A DNA stretch of 42,238 nt from Rhodoluna sp. (GTDB lineage: Bacteria; Actinomycetota; Actinomycetes; Actinomycetales; Microbacteriaceae). The notes under the pieces are model-generated. The model was not told where the DNA came from. It saw only the letters and a list, made by a program, of their open reading frames with translations, and searched no databases. Of this stretch, positions 16,539 to 23,658 are shown one piece after another (within the stretch, counting starts at the first letter, position 1; every line of letters starts with the position of its first letter). The stretch covers positions 4,085 through 46,322 of the forward strand of contig JAEMTJ010000001.1 of assembly GCA_016462375.1 (NCBI GenBank), given 5' to 3'. The position numbers were made by a program, and so were the translations under genes.

Positions 16539-18047
16539 ATGGCAATCAAGGAGAGCAAAGCACGAAAGCTTATCTCGGCTCTAAAGCTAGGTAAGGCTCC
16601 GGCTAAAAAGCCGGCCAAAGCAAAAGCCGACCACGCCACCCCGCTTCTCAACGCCCGTAAAGCAGGCAAAGAAGCAACCCCAGCTATGTTGCAACAGGCT
16701 GCAAAAGACAATTTGTTCTTGCACTTCACGCGACACAGCCCGTACCAGAAAATGGACATGCCCATCATCACAAAAGCTGAAGGACACCACTTCTGGGACA
16801 TCAACGGCAAGAAATACTTTGATGGAATCTCATCACTGTTTTCTGTAAACGTTGGTCACGGTCGCGAGAGACTGGCAGAAGCAGCAGCTAAACAGATGAA
16901 GAAGTTAGATTACTTCCCAATCTGGTCGCACGCTCACGCTCCAGCTATTGAATTAGCAGAGCGCATACTTTCGTATGCACCTAAAAATCTAAGTCGAGTT
17001 TTCTTCACCACCGGTGGTGGCGAGGCAAATGAGACCGCTTGGAAACTAGCCAAACAGTATTTCAAAATGACTGGCAAGCCGTTGAAGCACAAAGTTCTAA
17101 CTCGAGCAGTTGCCTACCACGGCACCTCGCATGGAGCTTTGTCGCTAACCGGCATCCCTTCAATGAAGAAGATGTTTGAACCTCTCGTGCCAAGCACATT
17201 CAGAGTGCCAAACACCAACTGGTACAGAGCTCAGGACGACTTCAAGAATGAAGAAGAGTTCGCAATGTGGGCAGCTAACAGAGTCGAAGAAATGATTCTG
17301 TTTGAAGATCCAGATACCGTTGCAGCGTTCTTTATCGAACCTGTGCAGAACTCAGGTGGTTGCTTCACTTCACCTCCTTCATATTTCAAGCGAGTCCGTG
17401 AGATTTGCGACAAGTATGACGTTCTGTTGGTAGCTGATGAAACCATTGATGGTTTTGGTCGTATCGGAACAATGTTTGCCAGCGAGAAGTACGGATTAGA
17501 ACCAGACATGTTGGTCTGTGCAAAAGGTATTACCTCGGCATACCAGCCACTTGGTGCCCTGATGCTTACTGAGAGGCTATTTGAACCGTTCAAGCAAGGA
17601 ACAAACATCTTCTCCCACGGATACACATTCGCAGGTCACCCTGTGGCATGTGCTGTGGCTCTTGAAAATCTAGACATCTTCGATGAGGAAGATCTAGTCG
17701 GCAACGTTGCTCGCAACGAAGCTGCGTTCAAGAAGACATTGAGCAAGCTCAAGGATCTGCCTATTGTCGGAGACGTTCGTGGAGCAGGATACTTCTACGC
17801 CATCGAACTGGTCAGAGACAAAAAAACTAAGGAATCTTTCAACGACCAAGAGTCGGAGAAGCTTCTGAGAAAGTTCCTCTCCAACCATTTATATGAGAAC
17901 GGGCTCTATTGCCGCTCAGATGACCGTGGCGACCCAGTAGTTCAGTTAGCTCCACCGCTAACTATCGGCCAGAAAGAATTCGACGAGTTGGAGCAGACCT
18001 TGCGTCACAGCCTCACACTCGCTGGAGAAATGTTCGAACTGATGTAA
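16539..18047 (+). CDS. Class III omega-transaminase, putrescine/diamine type
   Basis: Probably moves the terminal amino group of putrescine (or a related amine) to a keto acid such as pyruvate, giving 4-aminobutanal. In the 502-residue reading, PLP motifs are TGGGEANE (158-165), YHG (193-195), D300 in VADETIDGFG, and Schiff-base K329 in CAKGITSAYQPLG. The sequence resembles SpuC-type enzymes from residue ~50 on. Residues 1-46 are an unusual Lys/Ala/Pro-rich tail (KAPAKKPAKAKA) absent from ordinary relatives. An internal ATG at 16686 would give a normal-length protein, but neither start has a strong ribosome binding site, so the longer form is tentatively kept. A strong terminator follows. PatD and the Lrp-type regulator upstream support the polyamine role; pyruvate preference is inference. 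Confidence 0.82.
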   Translation: MAIKESKARKLISALKLGKAPAKKPAKAKADHATPLLNARKAGKEATPAMLQQAAKDNLFLHFTRHSPYQKMDMPIITKAEGHHFWDINGKKYFDGISSLFSVNVGHGRERLAEAAAKQMKKLDYFPIWSHAHAPAIELAERILSYAPKNLSRVFFTTGGGEANETAWKLAKQYFKMTGKPLKHKVLTRAVAYHGTSHGALSLTGIPSMKKMFEPLVPSTFRVPNTNWYRAQDDFKNEEEFAMWAANRVEEMILFEDPDTVAAFFIEPVQNSGGCFTSPPSYFKRVREICDKYDVLLVADETIDGFGRIGTMFASEKYGLEPDMLVCAKGITSAYQPLGALMLTERLFEPFKQGTNIFSHGYTFAGHPVACAVALENLDIFDEEDLVGNVARNEAAFKKTLSKLKDLPIVGDVRGAGYFYAIELVRDKKTKESFNDQESEKLLRKFLSNHLYENGLYCRSDDRGDPVVQLAPPLTIGQKEFDELEQTLRHSLTLAGEMFELM

Positions 18048-18060
18048 GTCAGATAGTTGA

Positions 18061-18105
18061 GCCCGGTTATCCACCTTTTGGGAGAGATAACCGGGCTTTA
18101 CTTTT
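18061..18105 (+). terminator. Rho-independent terminator after the omega-transaminase
   Basis: GCCCGGTTATC (18061-18071) pairs perfectly with GATAACCGGGC (18086-18096) over a 14-base loop, followed by TTTACTTTT. This 11-bp stem with T-run starts 13 bases after the stop codon. The candidate ogt promoter begins directly behind it. Confidence 0.9.
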
Positions 18106-18112
18106 GTCTCGG

Positions 18113-18118
18113 TATTCT
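18113..18118 (+). promoter_or_regulatory. Candidate -10 box for leaderless ogt
   Basis: TATTCT ends exactly 6 bases before ATG 18125, and there is no ribosome binding site. The matching -35 position would fall inside the preceding terminator stem, so the terminator and this promoter are nested. Confidence 0.5.
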
Positions 18119-18124
18119 GGGTAC

Positions 18125-18616
18125 ATGAAGCTTCACAAAGACACCTGGATAGCGTTTAAAAGCCCCATCGGAATTGTCAGGGTATATGCCGAGAACGAGA
18201 AGGTAACCTTCATCGACATCGCAGCTCAAGATGCAAAAATTGGCTCGGCAGGAAAATCACAAGTCCTGGTCACCGCAGAAAAGGAACTTGGCCAATACTT
18301 CTCAGGAAAACTAACCAAGTTCACTTTCCCTGTCGATCTCTCAAACGGAACGGAGTTCCAAAGATCAGTCTGGAAACAAATCTCAAAGATTCCTTTCGGA
18401 AAATTTAGGACATACAAAGACATTGCAGATGCAATTGGTAAACCAAAAGCCGCTAGAGCAGTTGGTGGAGCAGTTGGGTCTAACCCAGTTCCACTTGTCG
18501 TTGGCTGCCACAGAGTCTTAGGTGCCTCTGGAAAAATAACTGGATACTCTGGTGGTGATGGCTTACCAACTAAGCGCTGGCTGCTCAACCACGAAGGTCT
18601 AACTGCAAAAGAATGA
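18125..18616 (+). CDS. ogt: Methylated-DNA-[protein]-cysteine S-methyltransferase with a variant active site
   Basis: Suicide repair protein that takes the alkyl group from O6-alkylguanine onto its active-site cysteine. The 163-residue protein has the helix-turn-helix region (EFQRSVWKQISKIPFGKFRTYKDIA in outline, about 78-102), the Asn hinge in GSNPVPLVV, and the cysteine C128. The usual Pro-Cys-His-Arg is Gly-Cys-His-Arg here (VVGCHRVLG), confirmed codon by codon (GGC TGC CAC AGA). The ATG at 18125 is preferred over a TTG at 18104, which lies in the terminator T-run and adds seven residues without homology. The stop overlaps the tag start (ATGA), so both repair enzymes are made together. The retained Cys argues it is active, not an alkyltransferase-like (Trp) protein. 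Confidence 0.92.
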   Translation: MKLHKDTWIAFKSPIGIVRVYAENEKVTFIDIAAQDAKIGSAGKSQVLVTAEKELGQYFSGKLTKFTFPVDLSNGTEFQRSVWKQISKIPFGKFRTYKDIADAIGKPKAARAVGGAVGSNPVPLVVGCHRVLGASGKITGYSGGDGLPTKRWLLNHEGLTAKE

Positions 18617-19206
18617 GTGATTTCACCAAGAAGTATGAAGATGGTATGACTCGCTGTACGTGGCCAGGTCAAGATGCCCAATACATCGAGTATCACGATC
18701 AGGAGTGGGGTGTCCCCCGCTTTGGTGATGACGAGATGTTTGAACGGATTAGCCTTGAAGGTTTTCAAGCAGGACTCTCTTGGATAACTATCCTCAAGAG
18801 ACGCGAAGGCTTCAGAAAAGCCTTTAAAAACTTCGAAGTGAAGAAAATCGCTAAGCTCACAGAGCTAAATGTTGAGAAGCTGATGCTGAATGAGGGCATC
18901 ATTCGAAACAGAGCCAAGATTGTTAGCACCATCAAAAACGCCAACCTAGTTCTAGAGCTACAGAAACAAGGTGAGAGCATCAGTGACATTGTTTGGTCAT
19001 TTGCTCCCCCAGCAAATAAGAGAACAACTTCAACCAAGAACTTTGAATGGCGAGCAACCACTCCTGAATCAGACGCACTAAGTAAAGAGCTACGCAGACT
19101 TGGGTTTGGATTTGTTGGATCCACAACCATGTACGCATTGATGCAGGCAACCGGTCTTGTAAACGATCATGCCCCCGGCTGTTTTAGAAGGAAAGAACTT
19201 AAATAA
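18613..19206 (+). CDS. tag: 3-methyladenine DNA glycosylase I
   Basis: Removes 3-methyladenine from alkylated DNA to start base excision repair. The 197-residue protein shows the Tag signature CTWPGQDAQYIEYHDQEWG, and the four zinc ligands keep the expected spacing: C15 and H28 at the N-terminus, H186 and C190 (HAPGC) near the C-terminus. The helical core includes GLSWITILKRREGFRKAF. ATG 18613 overlaps the ogt stop by four bases; an in-frame ATG at residue 12 is an alternative start. Its TAA is immediately followed by the reversed stop of the small membrane-protein gene. Confidence 0.95.
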   Translation: MSDFTKKYEDGMTRCTWPGQDAQYIEYHDQEWGVPRFGDDEMFERISLEGFQAGLSWITILKRREGFRKAFKNFEVKKIAKLTELNVEKLMLNEGIIRNRAKIVSTIKNANLVLELQKQGESISDIVWSFAPPANKRTTSTKNFEWRATTPESDALSKELRRLGFGFVGSTTMYALMQATGLVNDHAPGCFRRKELK

Positions 19207-19512
19207 TTAGGAGTCTTTGAACTGCCGATAAACAGCGACGCCAACATCAAATATCCCAATGGCAAAAGCTGCAGGTAACCAATAAACCCAAGTGAAGTTA
19301 GAAATTGCCAGAGACATTTCACAAAGTTGATAAATCCAGTCACGAGTGATTGTGTATTGAAAAGTCCACTCGTCATAGGTTTGGTTAATGGCAGAAAGAG
19401 TGAAAGCAAAAGTGAAATACCCAAGAATTGGAACACTTCCAAGGAAAATTCCTATGATTCTTAGGATTAGCCTTATTCTGTCAAACCAAGTTTTCTTTGG
19501 AGGTTCAATCAT
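19207..19512 (-). CDS. Small membrane protein, unknown function
   Basis: 101 residues with two clear hydrophobic segments, about 16-40 and 71-93, a basic N-terminus (PPKKTWFDRIRLILR) and a short loop rich in aromatic and acidic residues between them. I do not recognise a family. GGGGGAAG inside the end of yaaA lies about 10 bases before the ATG, supporting translation downstream of yaaA with a 6-base gap. The gene ends directly against the tag stop (TAATTA). A different frame (91 residues) overlaps, but this one has the better start signal. It may be a lineage-specific envelope protein; I infer no function. Confidence 0.6.
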   Translation of the reverse strand: MIEPPKKTWFDRIRLILRIIGIFLGSVPILGYFTFAFTLSAINQTYDEWTFQYTITRDWIYQLCEMSLAISNFTWVYWLPAAFAIGIFDVGVAVYRQFKDS

Positions 19513-19518
19513 TTTCCG

Positions 19519-20283
19519 CTACTTCCCCCGAATAACTTCACTGGTGATGAGATAGATTATTTTGCCCTCTACCTCTAAACCAAGATTAGCCTTCTTTGCA
19601 ATTACCTTGAGCTGAGTCACGGTTTTCGGAGCATTCTTAGCTCTAACGAACTCTCCCACAAATTCTCCCTTGGCTGTTTTGTTGAAATGGTTCAAGGCTT
19701 TGCGCTGCCCCCGCTTGTCAATGGCAACTACCTCTACCCAGTATGAATCTATTCCCTCTGGGATTGGAGCTAAGTCAACGTATGCCTTGGAACGCAGATC
19801 AATTATCGGAATATCCACCAACCTTACCCAAGCTGCATCTTGGTGCTCTCTCCAAATCTTCTTGATATTCACTTTGGGTAATACAGTTCCGGCGGAGAGC
19901 CTATACCAGGGAATTCGGTCTGTAGCAGATATCAAACCGAATAAAGCGCTCTGCATTAGGACATGCTTACGCATCTGGTCTATTTCGTGACTGGTAAAAC
20001 TAGCAGTCTTGATTGCCTTGTATAAGGTTCCTTCGTAGCGTTCAAAGGCGGGCATAGTCGGGGCTGATTTGATGCTCAAGTTGAGATCAATCTCCCCAAG
20101 TTGTTTAGGACTTAGTTTTAGAGCTTTTGCAGCCTTAGGTTCACTCTTACAAAGCTTCAAGAGGTCTTCTAGAACCAAGTCTCTGGCCTCATTTAGTTGC
20201 CCATAGCTGAGGTGCACCTGGCCGATGGTCAGGTTAGTTCCACCTTGACGCTTAGTTTCACTGGGAGGTAACAATAACAACAC
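19519..20283 (-). CDS. yaaA: Peroxide stress protein YaaA (DUF328 family)
   Basis: Family members bind DNA and limit free iron and oxidative DNA damage under peroxide stress in E. coli. The 254-residue protein starts LLLLPPSETKRQGG, the family hallmark, and has TFERY-like AFERYEGTLYKA and the SALFGLISATDRIPWYRLSAG block. The start is GTG at 20283. No ribosome binding site is present; TAGGCT (20295-20290 on the minus strand) ends 6 bases before the GTG, so the message is probably leaderless. It is divergent from pduO with only 22 bases between the start codons. Neighbours on both sides of the small membrane protein are DNA repair genes, fitting a genome-protection theme. Confidence 0.92.
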   Translation of the reverse strand: MLLLLPPSETKRQGGTNLTIGQVHLSYGQLNEARDLVLEDLLKLCKSEPKAAKALKLSPKQLGEIDLNLSIKSAPTMPAFERYEGTLYKAIKTASFTSHEIDQMRKHVLMQSALFGLISATDRIPWYRLSAGTVLPKVNIKKIWREHQDAAWVRLVDIPIIDLRSKAYVDLAPIPEGIDSYWVEVVAIDKRGQRKALNHFNKTAKGEFVGEFVRAKNAPKTVTQLKVIAKKANLGLEVEGKIIYLITSEVIRGK

Positions 20284-20289
20284 CAGATA

Positions 20290-20299
20290 AGCCTAAACT
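20290..20299. promoter_or_regulatory. Overlapping divergent -10 boxes for yaaA and pduO
   Basis: TAAACT (20294-20299, plus strand) ends 6 bases before the pduO ATG, and TAGGCT (20295-20290, minus strand) ends 6 bases before the yaaA GTG. The two hexamers share two bases. With only 22 bases between the genes, the -35 regions must lie in the opposite gene's coding sequence, and the two promoters should exclude each other. Confidence 0.5.
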
Positions 20300-20305
20300 T
20301 GTCTA

Positions 20306-20953
20306 ATGGTAAAACTTACGAAGATATACACAAGAACCGGCGATGAGGGTCTCACTGGCCTCAGCGACTTTAGTAGAGTCCGCAAGACCGACCCGCGCAT
20401 TGAGGCTTATGCCGATGTTGACGAGGCAAACTCAGCTCTCGGTGTCGCTATTTCCCTTGCCCAAAATGAATTTGATGAAGAGACCCTAAATATGCTCGCT
20501 CAGATTCAGAATGACCTATTCGACCTTGGTGCAGACCTATCTAACCCTTTGAATGAGCACTATGAGTATGAGCCTTTACGAGTAGATGCGATCTGGATAG
20601 ACGCCCTTGAGCAGTCAATTGACAAATACAACTCTCAACTAGGAAAACTTGACTCTTTTATCCTGCCTGGTGGCTCAGGACTTGCAGCAGGGCTGCACCT
20701 TGCTAGAACTGTTGTTAGAAGAGCAGAGCGAGCAACCTGGCACGCCATCGAAGAATATGGAACTGAGCCAGCTAAGAAGGGCCACCCGAACGGTGGCGTT
20801 AGCCTGTTAGCGGTTAAGTACCTCAACCGCCTAAGCGACCTACTATTCGTGCTTGCGCGCTTTGCAAACATTAAGCACGGTGGCGATGTTAAGTGGGTTC
20901 CAGCTGCAAACCGCAGAGAAGCGCCGGCAAAGCGCAGACCTGAACAGGATTAA
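20306..20953 (+). CDS. pduO: PduO-type ATP:cob(I)alamin adenosyltransferase
   Basis: Transfers the adenosyl group of ATP to cob(I)alamin or a precursor, making coenzyme B12. The 215-residue protein has the N-terminal ATP motif KIYTRTGDEGLTGL (6-19), the RVRKTDPRIEAYADVDEAN block (24-42), and the helix-bundle signatures LPGGSGLAAGLHLARTVVRRAER (about 120-142, in part) and LNRLSDLLFVLAR (173-185). A basic tail (RREAPAKRRPEQD) ends it. No cobalamin synthesis or B12-dependent enzyme gene is in the window, so the cofactor user lies elsewhere. The gene converges on atpC with a shared bidirectional terminator. Start ATG 20306 probably heads a leaderless transcript. Confidence 0.94.
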   Translation: MVKLTKIYTRTGDEGLTGLSDFSRVRKTDPRIEAYADVDEANSALGVAISLAQNEFDEETLNMLAQIQNDLFDLGADLSNPLNEHYEYEPLRVDAIWIDALEQSIDKYNSQLGKLDSFILPGGSGLAAGLHLARTVVRRAERATWHAIEEYGTEPAKKGHPNGGVSLLAVKYLNRLSDLLFVLARFANIKHGGDVKWVPAANRREAPAKRRPEQD

Positions 20954-20956
20954 ACG

Positions 20957-20986
20957 AATAAGCCCCGAGATTTCTCGGGGCTTATT
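20957..20986. terminator. Bidirectional terminator between pduO and atpC
   Basis: AATAAGCCCCGAGA (20957-20970) pairs perfectly with TCTCGGGGCTTATT (20973-20986), nearly loopless. The A/T ends supply T-runs in both directions. It lies 3 bases after the pduO stop and 11 bases beyond the atpC stop, so it can end both transcripts. Confidence 0.92.
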
Positions 20987-20997
20987 ACTTTAAGTTC

Positions 20998-21264
20998 TTA
21001 GGCTAATTGTGCTTGACCGGCAAAGATGGTGACCACATCGTGCTCAACAGATATAAAACCATCAGCAGCTGTTGCCTTGATGGATTCTCCTGTTGGCAAA
21101 GTAATACGGACTTCACCTGAACCTAGAATTGCCAGCATTGGTTCGTGACCGGCTAGTAAACCAATCTCTCCCTCAACGGTCTTAGCAACAACCATCTTGG
21201 CGTCTCCCGACCAGACCGAACGATCGGCAGCTACCAGCTCAACTCTTAGGTTCTTTTCACTCAT
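20998..21264 (-). CDS. atpC: ATP synthase epsilon subunit, short form lacking the C-terminal helices
   Basis: Part of the central stalk of F1. With ATG 21264 it is 88 residues and covers only the N-terminal beta-sandwich (LRVELVAADRSVWSGDAKMV to FISVEHDVVTIFAGQAQLA). The two C-terminal helices that inhibit ATP hydrolysis in longer epsilon subunits (about 120-139 residues) are absent, and the terminator follows immediately, so they are not lost by a recent frameshift at a distance. A longer reading from a GTG at 21297 is rejected because it enters atpD; ATG 21264 is 2 bases past the atpD stop. Last gene of the atp operon. Confidence 0.95.
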   Translation of the reverse strand: MSEKNLRVELVAADRSVWSGDAKMVVAKTVEGEIGLLAGHEPMLAILGSGEVRITLPTGESIKATAADGFISVEHDVVTIFAGQAQLA

Positions 21265-21266
21265 GA

Positions 21267-22703
21267 TTACTTTAGCTCTGACTGAATCTTGGCCCACTGA
21301 CGCTCAACGTCTTCCAAACCACCAACGTTGAAGAACGCCTGCTCGGCTACGTTGTCGAAGTCTCCGTTAGCGATGGCAGTGAAGCCTTCGATGGTGTCCT
21401 TTAGTGGAACAGTTGAACCCTTAACACCGGTGAACTTTTCAGCCATGTATGTGTTCTGAGAGAGGAACTGCTGGATACGACGTGCACGAGATACGGTGAT
21501 CTTGTCCTCTTCGCTCAATTCTTCAACACCTAGGATGGCGATGATTTCCTGAAGTTCCTTGTTCTTCTGCAAGATCTGCTTCACTCTGGTTGCTGTCGCG
21601 TAGTGCTCAGCGCTAATGAAGCGTGGGTCCAAGATGCGAGAGGTTGAAGTTAGTGGATCCACAGCTGGATATAGACCCTTAGAAGCAATTTCACGGCTCA
21701 ACTCTGTTGTGGCATCGAGGTGGGCGAATGTCGTTGCCGGGGCTGGGTCGGTGTAGTCATCGGCAGGTACATAAATAGCCTGCAGAGATGTTATCGAGTG
21801 ACCGCGGGTAGAAGTAATTCTCTCCTGCAAGATACCCATTTCATCGGCAAGGTTAGGTTGGTAACCCACAGCTGATGGCATACGGCCTAGCAGTGTTGAC
21901 ACCTCAGAACCTGCCTGAGTGAAACGGAAGATGTTGTCGATGAACAAAAGCACGTCCTGCTTCTGAACGTCACGGAAGTATTCAGCCATGGTTAGTGCTG
22001 ACAGTGCAACGCGAAGACGGGTACCTGGTGGCTCATCCATCTGGCCGAAGACCAAAGCAGTCTTGTCAATAACACCAGACTCGGTCATTTCTTCGATTAG
22101 GTCGTTACCCTCACGGGTACGCTCACCAACACCGGCAAACACAGACACACCATCGTGATCTTCAGCAACACGGTAAATCATTTCCTGGATAAGAACCGTC
22201 TTACCAACACCAGCACCACCGAATAGACCAATCTTTCCACCACGAACATATGGGGTTAGTAGGTCAATAACCTTGATACCGGTCTCGAACATCTCAGTCT
22301 TTGACTCAAGCTGGTCGAATGAAGGTGGGTTACGGTGAATCGGCCAGCGCTCAGAGACCTCAACTTTGTCACCTGGCTTACCGTTCAGAATGTCACCGGT
22401 AACATTGAAAACCTTACCCTTGGTGACGTCCCCTACAGGAACAGAGATAGGTGAACCAGTGTCCTGAACTGCTTGACCACGAACCAAGCCATCGGTTGGC
22501 TTAAGGGCAATAGCACGCACTAGGTCATCACCTAGGTGCTGAGCAACCTCAAGCGTCAGTGTGGTGGTTTCTCCGTTGAGTGTGATCTCGGTGGTTAGCG
22601 CGTTATAGATACCAGGGATGCCATCGTGTGGAAACTCGATGTCAACAACTGGACCTGTTACGCGGGCAATCCGTCCGGTAGCAACGTTCTTGTTCTCGGC
22701 CAT
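21267..22703 (-). CDS. atpD: ATP synthase beta subunit
   Basis: Catalytic subunit of F1. 478 residues with P-loop GGAGVGKT (162-169), catalytic GERTREGNDL (Glu of the GER motif), the DELSEED-equivalent EELSEEDKI near the C-terminal third, and LLFIDNIFRFTQAGSEVS. Length and motifs are standard. It follows atpG by 15 bases and precedes atpC by 2. Confidence 0.99.
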   Translation of the reverse strand: MAENKNVATGRIARVTGPVVDIEFPHDGIPGIYNALTTEITLNGETTTLTLEVAQHLGDDLVRAIALKPTDGLVRGQAVQDTGSPISVPVGDVTKGKVFNVTGDILNGKPGDKVEVSERWPIHRNPPSFDQLESKTEMFETGIKVIDLLTPYVRGGKIGLFGGAGVGKTVLIQEMIYRVAEDHDGVSVFAGVGERTREGNDLIEEMTESGVIDKTALVFGQMDEPPGTRLRVALSALTMAEYFRDVQKQDVLLFIDNIFRFTQAGSEVSTLLGRMPSAVGYQPNLADEMGILQERITSTRGHSITSLQAIYVPADDYTDPAPATTFAHLDATTELSREIASKGLYPAVDPLTSTSRILDPRFISAEHYATATRVKQILQKNKELQEIIAILGVEELSEEDKITVSRARRIQQFLSQNTYMAEKFTGVKGSTVPLKDTIEGFTAIANGDFDNVAEQAFFNVGGLEDVERQWAKIQSELK

Positions 22704-22718
22704 GTCTTCTTTTTCTTT

Positions 22719-23627
22719 CTATTCTTTGTCGCTGGTGTCGACAAGAGCGTCGGCACCACCAACGATTTCGGAGATCTGCTGGGTAATTTCAGATTGGCGA
22801 GCTGAGTTCGACAATCTGGTGTAGTTCTTGATTAACTTGTCAGCGTTTTCAGTAGCTGACTTCATTGCTTTCTGTCTTGCTGCGTGCTCTGCTGCAGCTG
22901 ACTGCAACATTGCGTTGAAAATACGTGATTCGATGTATACCGGCAACAGCGCATCTAGCACCTTGCTGGCATCAGGCTCAAATTCATACAACGGGAATAC
23001 TTCATTAGCCTCAGGCTTAGAAACACCTTCAACAATTTCCAAAGGCAACAAGCGAACAACCTGAGGTTCCTGGCTGATCATCGAAACAAACTTGTTGTAT
23101 ACCAAGTGAATCTCGTCAACTCCGCCATCTTCGTAACCTAGGTTGAAGGCATTAACAACAGCTTCAGCGATTTCCTGAGCGGTAGTGAATACAGGAAGGT
23201 CTGTGCCACCGGTCCAAGATCTAATTGCTGCGCGCTTACGGAATGAGAAGAAACCAACAGACTTACGTCCAACTAGGTAGTAAGAAACATCTTTACCCTG
23301 CTCACGAAGCAACTGAGTTAGCTGCTCTGATTCCTTCATAACGTTGGATGAGAAAGCACCAGCAAGCCCACGGTCACTTGTGAAGATAACCACAGCACTT
23401 CTACGAATCTCTTTTGGTTCTGTGGTTAGCGGGTGATCGATGTTAGAAAAGGTTGCAACGGCGGAAACAGCGCGAGTAATCGCACGTGAATAAGGGTTAG
23501 CTGCTGCCAAACGCTGTTGTGCCTTGTAAATGCGTGAGGCAGAGATTAACTCCATTGCACGAGTGATCTTCTTGGTCGTCTGGGCAGATTTAATCTTCTG
23601 CCTATAGACCCGAAGTTGCGCTCCCAT
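22719..23627 (-). CDS. atpG: ATP synthase gamma subunit
   Basis: Rotating shaft of F1. 302 residues. The N-terminal helix MGAQLRVYRQKIKSAQTTKKI and the C-terminal helix with AARQKAMKSATENADKLI are the two long coiled-coil parts, and the SDRGLAGAFSSNV segment is conserved in the family. It lies 31 bases after atpA. Ends in an acidic tail (DTSDKE). Confidence 0.98.
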   Translation of the reverse strand: MGAQLRVYRQKIKSAQTTKKITRAMELISASRIYKAQQRLAAANPYSRAITRAVSAVATFSNIDHPLTTEPKEIRRSAVVIFTSDRGLAGAFSSNVMKESEQLTQLLREQGKDVSYYLVGRKSVGFFSFRKRAAIRSWTGGTDLPVFTTAQEIAEAVVNAFNLGYEDGGVDEIHLVYNKFVSMISQEPQVVRLLPLEIVEGVSKPEANEVFPLYEFEPDASKVLDALLPVYIESRIFNAMLQSAAAEHAARQKAMKSATENADKLIKNYTRLSNSARQSEITQQISEIVGGADALVDTSDKE

Positions 23628-23658
23628 TGCTTTTCCTTTACCTAATCTTCAGTAACGC

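Noticed and set aside
18104..18124. TTG start for ogt seven codons upstream
   Set aside because: The TTG is within the T-run of the preceding terminator and the added residues have no homology.
21265..21297. Earlier GTG start for atpC
   Set aside because: It lies inside atpD and adds residues with no epsilon homology; ATG 21264 fits.
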